The notes beneath the pieces were generated by a model, which ran no database searches, was not told where the DNA came from, and was given only the letters and a program-made list of their open reading frames with translations. From Acidobacteriaceae bacterium (GTDB lineage: Bacteria > Acidobacteriota > Terriglobia > Terriglobales > Acidobacteriaceae), in contig JAJPKO010000061.1 of assembly GCA_021323655.1 (NCBI GenBank), positions 1 through 39,376 on the forward strand: a stretch of DNA of 39,376 nt, read 5' to 3'. Below are positions 32,428 through 39,376 of this stretch, piece by piece. A program made the position numbers and the translations under genes. The stretch's first letter is position 1. Each line of letters opens with the position of its first letter.

Positions 32428-33420
32428 ATGCGCATGAAGAAATTCATCAACGATCCCAGGCAGCTCACTGCCGAGCTCCTTGAGGGTTTTACGCTAGCCT
32501 TCCCCCGCCACGTGAGGCTGAGCGGCACCAGCGCGATTGTACGTGCCACACCGAAACCTGCAGGCATGGTGCGGATGGTAACGCTCGGAGGCAGCGGTCA
32601 CGAGCCGGGACTGAGCGGATTCGTGGGACGCGGGATGCTCGATGCGAGTATAGCCGGTGAAATCTTTGCGGCGCCCGGAGCCGTAAAGTGCATAGAGGCT
32701 ATACGCGATGCGTGCGCAGGCGGGGAGGGTACACTGCTCATCGTACTCAATCACGCCGGTGACGTGCTGGCCGCCAACATCGCCATGCAGGCTGTGGACC
32801 GTGAAGGGCTGAATGTAAAGATGGTCCTTACCGAGGAGGACATTTCCAGTTCCGTAGGCGATCGACGCGGTCTGGTCGGTTGCGTTGCGGTCTACAAGGT
32901 CGCGGGCGCAGCAGCCGAAGCCGGCGCCTCCCTCGAACGGTGCTTCGAAGTAGCACAACGCATGGCGGGCAATATGCGCACCCTCGCGGTAGCGGTACGC
33001 ACCGCCACGAATCCTGTTACAGGCCAGCCCATTTTTGAGCTTGGTGAGGACGAGATGGAGATCGGCATGGGCCAGCACGGTGAAGCGGGCACGGGGCGCA
33101 TGCGGTTGAAATCAGCCAATCAGACCGCGGAGATCATGCTCGACCAGTTGCTGACGGACCTCGCGGTGAGCGCGGACGAAGAAGTGCTCGTGATACTCAA
33201 TGGCGCCGGGGCAACCACGCTGATGGAGTTGTACCTTGTTTTCCGCCGCGTGGCACAGGCGCTCGAAGCAAAGAGCATTCGGCTCGTACGCAGCGCCATC
33301 GGCGAGTTCATCACCACTCAGGAGCAGGCTGGTTTCCAGATGATGATCGCACGCATGGACAAAGAATTGATCGAACTATGGGACGCACCGGCAGACACAC
33401 CGTTTTTCAAGATGCCATGA
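32428..33420 (+). CDS. dhaK: Dihydroxyacetone-kinase-type subunit DhaK
   Basis: This is a 330-residue DhaK-like substrate-binding subunit. GGSGHEPGLSGFVGRGMLDASIAGEIFAAP carries His58. GMGQHGEAG holds His217, the residue that in this family binds the ketone covalently as a hemiaminal. LIVLNHAGDVLAANIAMQ and ILNGAGATTLMELY are further conserved blocks. Start 32428 is chosen for GAGGAG about 11 bases upstream and for the family N-terminus MKKFINDPRQ. The frame is open further upstream. It overlaps DhaL by 4 bases. With DhaL it should phosphorylate dihydroxyacetone or a related ketose with ATP or a phosphoprotein donor, but no DhaM or PTS genes occur here. Confidence 0.9.
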   Translation: MRMKKFINDPRQLTAELLEGFTLAFPRHVRLSGTSAIVRATPKPAGMVRMVTLGGSGHEPGLSGFVGRGMLDASIAGEIFAAPGAVKCIEAIRDACAGGEGTLLIVLNHAGDVLAANIAMQAVDREGLNVKMVLTEEDISSSVGDRRGLVGCVAVYKVAGAAAEAGASLERCFEVAQRMAGNMRTLAVAVRTATNPVTGQPIFELGEDEMEIGMGQHGEAGTGRMRLKSANQTAEIMLDQLLTDLAVSADEEVLVILNGAGATTLMELYLVFRRVAQALEAKSIRLVRSAIGEFITTQEQAGFQMMIARMDKELIELWDAPADTPFFKMP

Positions 33421-34064
33421 GCGACGTCATCTGCATTTTCGATCTCCGCCGCATGTTTACCCACGCCGCAGAGCAAATCCGGCACGAGAGCGAGCTGCTG
33501 TCGCAGCTGGATTGCGTGGGCGGCGATGGCGATCACGGAACCACGATCGTGCGCGCGATGGAGATGCTTGAGTACGAAATGAATGCAAAAAGTGACAGAC
33601 CGTTAGACGTCCGCCTCAGGGACGCAGGTTGGAGCGTCCTCGGTGTGGGTGGTGGTGCATCAAGCGCGCTTCTTGGCACGTTCATCGCCGGAATGGGGGA
33701 TGTAGAGCTGGGCCGGGAGTGCGACTGCAAGCGCCTGGCTGCTGGCTTTGCCTCCGGTCTGCGGGCCGTGGAGAAGCAGACCAAGGCCAAGCCAGGTGAC
33801 AAGACTATGATGGACGCCCTAGTCCCAGCTGTGCAGGCTATCGAGGCTGCGGCTGGTTCCGGCGAGTCCATTGCGCGCGCTCTGAAACTAGCTGCCGATG
33901 CCGCGCGCTCCGGAGCGGAAGCCACTAAGAAAATGATCGCCCGATATGGGCGCGCGAAGTTTCTGGGCGAGAGGACGCTCGGGTCGGCGGATGCTGGCGC
34001 GACTTCGATCGCGCTACTCTTTCAGGGATTCAGCACCGCATTTGCCAAACAAAAGGAGGTTTAA
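33417..34064 (+). CDS. dhaL: Dihydroxyacetone-kinase-type subunit DhaL (nucleotide-binding)
   Basis: The 215-residue protein matches the DhaL/DAK2 fold: [15 protein letters not shown] provides the acidic metal/nucleotide residues, [17 protein letters not shown] follows, [17 protein letters not shown] is the GDKTMLDAL motif, and [24 protein letters not shown] closes the protein. All landmark motifs are present. The start overlaps the DhaK stop as ATGA, and LsrF begins one base after the DhaL stop. With DhaK it makes a two-subunit kinase. Because no DhaM is present, ATP may be the direct donor, as in two-component ketose kinases that act on erythrulose or similar. The target in this operon is the open question. 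Confidence 0.9.
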   Translation: MSDVICIFDLRRMFTHAAEQIRHESELLSQLDCVGGDGDHGTTIVRAMEMLEYEMNAKSDRPLDVRLRDAGWSVLGVGGGASSALLGTFIAGMGDVELGRECDCKRLAAGFASGLRAVEKQTKAKPGDKTMMDALVPAVQAIEAAAGSGESIARALKLAADAARSGAEATKKMIARYGRAKFLGERTLGSADAGATSIALLFQGFSTAFAKQKEV

Positions 34065-34065
34065 T

Positions 34066-34968
34066 ATGGCCGACGCACAAGAAATGCAGGACGGTAAAAA
34101 CTTCTATCCCGATGTGCCTCAGAGCTGCCCCGAGTTTCTGCTCAAGGGCAGCAATTCGCTTGACTGGGGAATGAAGAATCGCTTGGCGCGCATCTTCTCG
34201 CCCGACAATTGCCGAACGGTGATGCTGGCTGTTGATCACGGCTACTTTCAAGGTCCGACCACAGGGCTCGAACGCATCGATATCACCATTACGCCGCTGA
34301 TCCAATATGCCGATGCACTGATGATCACCCGCGGCGCGTTGCGCAGCTCCATCCCGCCGGAGATGAACAAGCCGGTCGTGCTGCGCTCAAGTGGCGGCCA
34401 AAGCATCTTGAAGGAACTCTCCAACGAACGCATCACGGTGGATATCGAAGACGCAGTACGCCTCAACGCCACCGCATTGGCCGTGCAGGTGTACATTGGC
34501 GGCGTGCACGAGCATGAATCCATCGGCAACCTCGTCGAAATCGTCGATAACGGCAATCGCCATGGCATACCAACCATGGCCGTTACCGGTGTAGGCAAGG
34601 AACTCGTGCGCGATGCCAAGTACCTTGGCCTCGCAACGCGCATGTGCGCCGAACTCGGCGCGCACTTCGTTAAGACCTACTATTGTGAGCCCGGCTTTGC
34701 GCGCGTCGCCGCAGGCTGCCCTGTTCCGCTCGTCATCGCCGGAGGCAAGAAACTGCCCGAGCCGGAAGCCCTGGCGATGGCCTACCGAGCCGTAAACGAC
34801 GGTGCCGCAGGCGTCGACATGGGCCGTAACATCTTCCAGTGCGAAGCGCCAATGGCCATGATCCAGGCCGTACGCGCCGTCGTGCATGGTGAGGAGACGC
34901 CCGAGAAAGCTCTCGATCTGTACCACTCCCTCAAATCGACAGAGGAGAGAAGCCAATATGCCCAATAA
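34066..34968 (+). CDS. lsrF: LsrF-type 3-hydroxy-5-phosphonooxypentane-2,4-dione thiolase / class I aldolase
   Basis: The 300-residue protein matches E. coli LsrF nearly end to end: [127 protein letters not shown]. The Schiff-base Lys lies in [11 protein letters not shown] at residue 203, the position reported for the E. coli enzyme. By family LsrF moves the acetyl group of phosphorylated autoinducer-2 breakdown product to CoA, giving acetyl-CoA and DHAP. AAAGGAGG precedes ATG 34066. Here it follows DhaKL rather than an LsrK, so its natural substrate may differ. Confidence 0.93.
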   Translation: MADAQEMQDGKNFYPDVPQSCPEFLLKGSNSLDWGMKNRLARIFSPDNCRTVMLAVDHGYFQGPTTGLERIDITITPLIQYADALMITRGALRSSIPPEMNKPVVLRSSGGQSILKELSNERITVDIEDAVRLNATALAVQVYIGGVHEHESIGNLVEIVDNGNRHGIPTMAVTGVGKELVRDAKYLGLATRMCAELGAHFVKTYYCEPGFARVAAGCPVPLVIAGGKKLPEPEALAMAYRAVNDGAAGVDMGRNIFQCEAPMAMIQAVRAVVHGEETPEKALDLYHSLKSTEERSQYAQ

Positions 34969-35269
34969 AAACACAACCCAAGTTGTCTGCATCGCCGAAT
35001 TCTTTGCCAAGGAGGGCAAGACTGATGAACTGATCGACGCGTTACACGTCCTTATGAAACCCACGCACGCTGAGCTTGGGTGCATTCGCTACGAGCTCAA
35101 CCAGCGCGCCGACCAACCCAACAGCATCACTTTCATTGAAAAATGGAAAGACAAGCAAGCCTTCGATGAGCATTGTGCGACGCCGTACATCGCGATTTTT
35201 TTTGATCAGGTGCGACCTCGCTTGGTTGATCATTTCGAAGTTAAGCTTTACGAAGAAATCTTGCCTTGA
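34958..35269 (+). CDS. LsrG-like antibiotic-biosynthesis-monooxygenase fold protein
   Basis: This 103-residue protein belongs to the ABM ferredoxin-like family: [72 protein letters not shown]. It overlaps the LsrF end by 11 bases, the same gene order as lsrF-lsrG of enteric bacteria, where LsrG isomerises phospho-autoinducer-2 before LsrF acts. Sequence identity to LsrG is too low to prove orthology. GAGGAG lies 11 bases before the ATG. By position it likely performs an isomerisation or quinone-like chemistry on the LsrF substrate. Confidence 0.8.
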   Translation: MPNKNTTQVVCIAEFFAKEGKTDELIDALHVLMKPTHAELGCIRYELNQRADQPNSITFIEKWKDKQAFDEHCATPYIAIFFDQVRPRLVDHFEVKLYEEILP

Positions 35270-35273
35270 TGCC

Positions 35274-36329
35274 ATGAAATTCAACCAGATCAAGACACCA
35301 GCACTGATAGTGGATCTCGAAGCCATGGAGTCCAACCTGCGCGGCATGGCGAACTTCTTTGCAGATCGGCCGTGTAAGTTGCGACCGCATTTTAAAAATC
35401 ACAAAGCGCCGCTGCTGGCCAGGAAGCAAGTCCGGGCAGGTGCCATCGGCATGACATGTGCGACGACGCGCGAGGCAGAGATTCTGGTTGAGCATGGCAT
35501 CACCAGCATCCTCATCGCCAATGAAATTGCAGGTCAGGAGAAAGCGGAGCACGTTGCCGATCTCTCCCGCCGCGCATCGGTAATGGTTTGTGTCGACAAC
35601 TGTCATTCGATTCGAGATCTTGCCGTGGCGCATCGGAATCGCAGAGTGCCGGCTGAGGTGCTTATCGATATCGATATTGGTCTGAACCGTTGCGGTGTTG
35701 CGCCGGGTCAGGCTGTGCTCGACCTCGCCCGCTACGCGCTCGATCAAAGCCTCACAGTGCGCGGAATCATGGGCTATGATGGACATCTGCAAGCGATGCC
35801 GCCGAGCCCAGAGCGCGACGAGGCCGTTCGGCATGGAAGCAAGTCGATCGTCGAATCCGCAACGCTCCTCGAAGGCATTGGCATTCCTGCCCCTATCCGG
35901 TCCACCGGCGGCACCGGAACGTACGCGGTATCGGGAGGATATTCCGGCATCACCGAAATCCAGGCCGGATCGTATCTGCTGATGGATGATATTTACGCAA
36001 ACCGCGGTGCGCCCTTCCGGCGCTCGCTCACCGTTCTCGCTACTGTAATCAGCACGCGCGGCCGGGAGCATGCAGTCCTCGATTGTGGCGTGAAAGCCAT
36101 CAGTGGAGAACGTGGTCTGCCCGCGCTCAAAGACCTGCCCGGAGCACACCTCACCGCACTCCACGCCGAACACGCGATCATCAAGACTGACCCTAACTAT
36201 CCCCCCCTGACACCTGGCCAAAAGGTTGAGGTCTGGGTGCACTACGGCGACGCGACTGTCAATTTGCATTCGAGAATGTACGGAGTTTGCCATGGCGAAG
36301 TTACAGAGATCATTCCCATCGAGCGCTGA
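35274..36329 (+). CDS. D-threonine-aldolase-like PLP enzyme (alanine racemase fold)
   Basis: The 351-residue protein matches the D-threonine aldolase / D-serine dehydratase family. It opens with KTPALIVDLEAMESNL, and LRPHFKNHKAPLL carries the PLP lysine (Lys41). VLIDIDIGLNRCGVAPG, GYDGHLQ and TGGTGTYAVSGGYSGITEIQAGSYLLMD follow. The C-terminal metal-binding segment is HYGDATVNLH. Family members usually have His-x-Cys or His-x-Asp there; here the pair His...Asp is offset by one residue. By family it splits D-3-hydroxy amino acids to glycine and an aldehyde, or removes water from D-3-hydroxy amino acids. The start at 35274 is 5 bases past the LsrG-like stop; the open frame continues upstream in an overlapping reading. 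Confidence 0.85.
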   Translation: MKFNQIKTPALIVDLEAMESNLRGMANFFADRPCKLRPHFKNHKAPLLARKQVRAGAIGMTCATTREAEILVEHGITSILIANEIAGQEKAEHVADLSRRASVMVCVDNCHSIRDLAVAHRNRRVPAEVLIDIDIGLNRCGVAPGQAVLDLARYALDQSLTVRGIMGYDGHLQAMPPSPERDEAVRHGSKSIVESATLLEGIGIPAPIRSTGGTGTYAVSGGYSGITEIQAGSYLLMDDIYANRGAPFRRSLTVLATVISTRGREHAVLDCGVKAISGERGLPALKDLPGAHLTALHAEHAIIKTDPNYPPLTPGQKVEVWVHYGDATVNLHSRMYGVCHGEVTEIIPIER

Positions 36330-37440
36330 TCCCAATCCGCACGAGGTGGTAGTGACACGGCGGGGGCACACCGGTCTTGCACGGCGCATCAAGCTGCCAA
36401 ACGCCTCATGCTGTGATCACTTCGATCTAGTTGAGCCAAACATCAATGCTGAAGGCACGCATATCTGGCCCTTCGATCAGAGCTTTCCCCTCGACATGAT
36501 CTTCCTCACCGCCGATGATCGCCGCCGTGTACGCATGAACCGTCACGGATACTTCGAAGTACTTTTTCTTTGTTCTGGATCAGCCAATTGCCATATTCAG
36601 GATCGTCTGTTGCCGTTTAATGAGGGTGACCTCGCTATCATCGGCAGCACGCTGTATCATCGCATCGAGTCTCAATCGTCGTCTCCGCTGACTATCGCGG
36701 CGCTGTTCTTCGAGCCCGACCTGATTCGCTGCGACGGGGCTAGCGACAGCGTGCACTATCTTATGCCCTTCCTCCTTCAGGACGAGAATTTTCCCCATGT
36801 GATACCTGGGGAATCCGGAGTGCCCCGTCAGGTGCTCGATCTCATGCTGCGCATCCGTTCGGAGATGCCTGCCACATCGGCGCGCGCGCGACTCGCCGTC
36901 AAGACATATCTGAAGATGCTCCTCATGCTTCTCGTGAACCAATACACGCCCTACGCAGGTACGGTGGAAACCTACCAGCGACAGCAGCAAAACATTGAAC
37001 GCTTACGGCCGCTGTTTCGCTATTTGGGAGATAATTGCGCGGACTCCATCCAAGTACGCCAGGCGGCCCGCATTTGCGGAATGAGCGAATCGCACTTTAT
37101 GAGCCTCTTCAAGCACGTAACGGGGCTTTCATTTGTTACTTACTTAAATCATTTCCGCATCGAGCAGGCACAGTGCCTCCTGATCAAGACAGATGATTCT
37201 ATGTCTACCATTAGCCAGCAGGTGGGATTCTGCGATCAGAGTTACTTCGGCACAGTGTTTCGCCGAATTGTTGGCATGACGCCTGCAACTTACCGCCGCC
37301 GTATGCGCAACAATCCGCTGGGTGATCAACAACCCCAACCGTATCACATGCCACGATTGCCGGCGGCAGGGCGCATGACCGATCTTGCTTCTCGCAACGC
37401 AAACACCGACCGGCACCATCGACTAGGGCCCGGTCGATGA
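36292..37440 (+). CDS. AraC-family transcriptional regulator
   Basis: The 382-residue protein has a cupin-like sensing half (residues about 60-160: HGYFEVLFLCSGSANCHIQD, NEGDLAIIGSTLYHRIE) and a C-terminal pair of helix-turn-helices (SIQVRQAARICGMSESHFMSLFKHVTGLSFVTYLNHFRIEQA, TISQQVGFCDQSYFGTVFRRIVGMTPATYRRRM). This is the AraC/XylS signature. The start at 36292 has GGAG about 8 bases upstream and overlaps the PLP-enzyme gene by 38 bases. As the last gene of the operon it probably controls this operon, likely through the direct repeats at 30110-30135. A disordered tail of about 50 residues follows the DNA-binding domain. Confidence 0.93.
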   Translation: MAKLQRSFPSSADPNPHEVVVTRRGHTGLARRIKLPNASCCDHFDLVEPNINAEGTHIWPFDQSFPLDMIFLTADDRRRVRMNRHGYFEVLFLCSGSANCHIQDRLLPFNEGDLAIIGSTLYHRIESQSSSPLTIAALFFEPDLIRCDGASDSVHYLMPFLLQDENFPHVIPGESGVPRQVLDLMLRIRSEMPATSARARLAVKTYLKMLLMLLVNQYTPYAGTVETYQRQQQNIERLRPLFRYLGDNCADSIQVRQAARICGMSESHFMSLFKHVTGLSFVTYLNHFRIEQAQCLLIKTDDSMSTISQQVGFCDQSYFGTVFRRIVGMTPATYRRRMRNNPLGDQQPQPYHMPRLPAAGRMTDLASRNANTDRHHRLGPGR

Positions 37441-37702
37441 GCTTGCCAAAGCCAAAGAAGGACAGGCAATCTTATCACGCGCAGATCTCACTCTGCGTCT
37501 CATGATCCATGATCCTTCGTCGAATCTTTCCGATCAGGGATGATTCTTTGCAGTGTAGCGTAAGTCCAAACATGAGAAACGAGACGCAAGACGACCCGAT
37601 TTTAGCCACTATCAGTCTTTACGCACCGGGTGGTCGCAGAACACTCATGCACCAGCGCGGGAAAGTTCGAGAGTCTGGACACTACGAGTTTGGAGGATCA
37701 AC

Positions 37703-38647
37703 ATGACAACTGGAGAGGATGTACTTTCATCGCAGCAATTTGAGGCCCTGTTTCAAAGCGTCTGCAACTGGGGAATATGGGGCAAGGATGACGAGCGCGG
37801 CACGCTGAATTACATCACTGCTGATTGCGTTCGCAATGCGGCAGCACTGGTTCGATCAGGGCGCACTGTTTCGATGGCTGTTCCTATCAATAACGTTGCC
37901 GGTCCAGACAACCCTCACCCTGTCGCGCACTACATGACTCAATCTTTCGATGACCGCTCCGTTTCCGACGAACCTGGTTTTGCTCTCGACTATCTTGCCG
38001 GTGAGATTCATGGTGACTGCCAGACTCACATTGACGCTCTTTGCCATGTGGCATACAAGGGCCAACTCTATAACGGAAAGGCCGCCACCGGTATTACGAC
38101 CCGTGGGCCGAATTCCCACGACATTACCACTTACGCTCATGGTATCGTCGGCCGGGGGGTTCTGCTCGACATCCCCCGCATCCGCGGCATCAAGTGGTTG
38201 GAGCCCGGCGACGCCGTCACCCCCTCAGAATTGGAACAATGTGAACAAGCCGAAGGTGTGAGACTTCGCCAGGGTGACATCCTGATTTTCCGAACGGGAC
38301 ATCACCGGCGCCGCCTCGAACTTGGTCCCTGGAACAATGGTTACGATGGAGAAGGTAAAGCGGGTCTGCACTCATCAGCGATTACACTCCTCCACGACAG
38401 AAAAGTAGCAGCTTTTTTCCCCGATGGTGACGGCGAAACTGTTCCTAGCGGAGTCGAGGGTATCCCTTATCCGATTCATGCCCTGCAGATCGCAGCGATG
38501 GGAATGATTTGCGCAGATAGCCTTAATCTGGAAGATATTTCCGTTGTCTGCGAGGAGGAACATAGATGGGAGTTCCTTGTCGTTGCCGCGCCGCTTCGTT
38601 TGCCCAGGGGGACTGGTTCGTTCTTCAATCCAATTGCCATATTCTGA
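37703..38647 (+). CDS. Cyclase family protein (kynurenine formamidase-like)
   Basis: The 314-residue protein is a member of the cyclase/KynB superfamily. The metal-binding signature QTHIDALCHV (family form GTHxDAPxH) keeps the His, Asp and His ligands near residues 107-115. VGRGVLLDIPRI, DAVTPSELE, LRQGDILIFRTGH and a final HAL-QIAAMGMICADSLNLEDI are other family blocks. By family it is a metal-dependent hydrolase of amides or cyclic compounds. GGAGG lies 6 bases before the ATG. It stands alone after the AraC gene with a 262-base gap (no gene there), so it may be a separate transcription unit using an intermediate of the same pathway, or be unrelated. Confidence 0.88.
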   Translation: MTTGEDVLSSQQFEALFQSVCNWGIWGKDDERGTLNYITADCVRNAAALVRSGRTVSMAVPINNVAGPDNPHPVAHYMTQSFDDRSVSDEPGFALDYLAGEIHGDCQTHIDALCHVAYKGQLYNGKAATGITTRGPNSHDITTYAHGIVGRGVLLDIPRIRGIKWLEPGDAVTPSELEQCEQAEGVRLRQGDILIFRTGHHRRRLELGPWNNGYDGEGKAGLHSSAITLLHDRKVAAFFPDGDGETVPSGVEGIPYPIHALQIAAMGMICADSLNLEDISVVCEEEHRWEFLVVAAPLRLPRGTGSFFNPIAIF

Positions 38648-38693
38648 TGTCTGATTTCATTATTGGCAAATCACCGGAAGACCAGGGACCACG

Positions 38694-39281
38694 CTAAGAT
38701 ATCGGAACCAGGACAAATTTATGCGACTTTGGCTGCGCGATGCTGGAGCGCTTCAGCATAAGCTCTTTTTCGAGGGAATCAGCAGCATTCATCGCCGGAC
38801 CCGATGCCGACAAGCCATATTTGGCAAGCGGAACCTCTACTGTACGCCATCGAAAGTAGTGAACATCGCAATGTGCCACAGTGAGGTCGTAGACTTCTTT
38901 AGCCTGCTTTGACATCGGCGTATCCAAAATAGCCAAGTTCACACCATCCGTCAACTCATCGTTATTGAATGTGCCGATCATCTCTCCATCGATCTTCAGT
39001 ACATAGATTCCACGTTTCAATCCAACGATCCGTAAAGGCTCCCTGTTGATTTCATTCGTCACATCAGAGCTCCTCAGCACGAGGGGCGTGAGTTCACCTC
39101 CCCACACTCCGCTTTCCCAGCCAGGGCGAGACCAGGCTGCAAATGGTAACGGTAGAGCATCATCAATTTCAGTCCAATGAAGTGCGTCGTCCCTACCTAT
39201 ATTCGAGATGTGGGCATATTGCGATAGCACGACCTTTGGTTTGCTTCCAGAAGCATCGATTGTTACTGCGTAAGCGTACGC
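38694..39281 (-). pseudogene. 5'-truncated GDSL/SGNH hydrolase (C-terminal part only)
   Basis: The open frame runs from just after an in-frame stop at 39284-39282 to the stop at 38694, about 195 residues, with no proper ATG start near its 5' end (GTG 39230 is the only likely initiation codon). The product has the C-terminal region of bacterial SGNH/GDSL esterases: AVTIDASGSKPKVV, LHWTEIDDALPLPF, PLRIVGLKRGIYVLKIDGEMIGTFNNDEL, GVNLAILDTPMSKQA and VHYFRWRTVEVPLA. The catalytic GDSL block and N-terminal half are missing. A hairpin with direct repeats lies 23 bases upstream of the break, which suggests the gene was cut by a mobile element or rearrangement. Function is most likely lost. Confidence 0.7.
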
Positions 39282-39304
39282 TCAGTCCCTCTTGACGCCA
39301 GGTA

Positions 39305-39359
39305 GAGTGTGTCAACAGGTGTCCGCTTGCAAAACAGGCGGACACCTGTTGAGTGTGTC
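39305..39359. repeat. 15-bp perfect hairpin flanked by direct repeats
   Basis: The arms 39312-39326 (TCAACAGGTGTCCGC) and 39338-39352 are exact reverse complements with an 11-base loop. GAGTGTGTC occurs at 39305-39313 and again at 39351-39359, overlapping the outer ends of the stem. Counting only bases outside the stem, GTGTG flanks both sides. This fits a miniature mobile element or insertion-sequence end with a target duplication, next to the broken GDSL gene. Confidence 0.6.
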
Positions 39360-39376
39360 TAAGCGGCTTCGGAAGC

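Noticed and set aside
35241-36392. 383-codon minus-strand frame opposite the PLP enzyme
   Set aside because: It is a shadow of the D-threonine-aldolase-like gene and spans three plus-strand gene boundaries.
37509-37706. 65-codon frame before the cyclase gene
   Set aside because: It overlaps the cyclase start and its ribosome-binding site, lacks its own, and has no recognisable features.

Overview
The window looks like an accessory region of an Acidobacteriota genome, probably class Terriglobia. This is inferred from the very large outer-membrane receptor with an N-terminal carboxypeptidase-regulatory domain (15.9-19.7 kb), the cluster of Tat- or Sec-exported glycoside hydrolases around it, and moderately high GC. 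No rRNA or tRNA gene, integrase or transposase gene, or CRISPR array was found, so the taxonomic call rests on gene style only.

Region A (1-11.1 kb) is a plasmid- or ICE-like module. It holds a higB-higA toxin-antitoxin pair on the minus strand, two overlapping orphan DNA methyltransferases (SPPY amino-type, then C5-cytosine), two tandem single-strand-binding proteins, a small membrane protein, a small coiled protein, a replication-relaxation-like winged-helix protein and an unknown 346-aa protein. A 272-bp non-coding segment with a 17-bp perfect inverted repeat follows and is a good oriT candidate. After it come a ribbon-helix-helix protein, a VirD4/TraG coupling ATPase and a VirB11 ATPase. 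No other type IV secretion gene follows, so the transfer apparatus is partial here or is completed outside the window. A minus-strand lipoprotein and a LysR regulator close this part (11.1-12.7 kb).

Region B (13.1-29.8 kb) is a glycan-utilisation island. On the minus strand are a 3-hydroxybutyrate-dehydrogenase-type SDR, a GH1 beta-glycosidase and the TonB-dependent receptor. Diverging from the receptor on the plus strand are a GH36-type alpha-galactosidase, an SDR, a DUF5060/DUF4038 (apiosidase-like) hydrolase, an aldo/keto reductase, a zinc alcohol dehydrogenase, an RbsD/FucU-like mutarotase and a GH29 alpha-L-fucosidase. The enzymes would release galactose, fucose and possibly branched or deoxy sugars, and then oxidise or reduce them.

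Region C (30.2-37.4 kb) is a compact plus-strand operon: SDR, APC permease, DhaK, DhaL, an LsrF-type thiolase/aldolase, an LsrG-like monooxygenase-fold protein, a D-threonine-aldolase-like PLP enzyme and an AraC regulator. Several genes overlap or are separated by only a few bases. LsrF and an LsrG-like protein normally finish autoinducer-2 degradation, after LsrK has phosphorylated the substrate and LsrACDB has imported it. Here LsrK, LsrR and the ABC transporter are absent, and a two-subunit dihydroxyacetone-kinase-type enzyme occupies the kinase position. I consider this the most novel system in the window. It may be a non-canonical pathway that phosphorylates a small ketose or diketone and cleaves it by thiolysis to DHAP plus acetyl-CoA.

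The right edge (37.7-39.4 kb) has a kynurenine-formamidase-like cyclase, a 5'-truncated GDSL hydrolase pseudogene, and a 15-bp perfect hairpin flanked by a short direct repeat that looks like a mobile-element scar.
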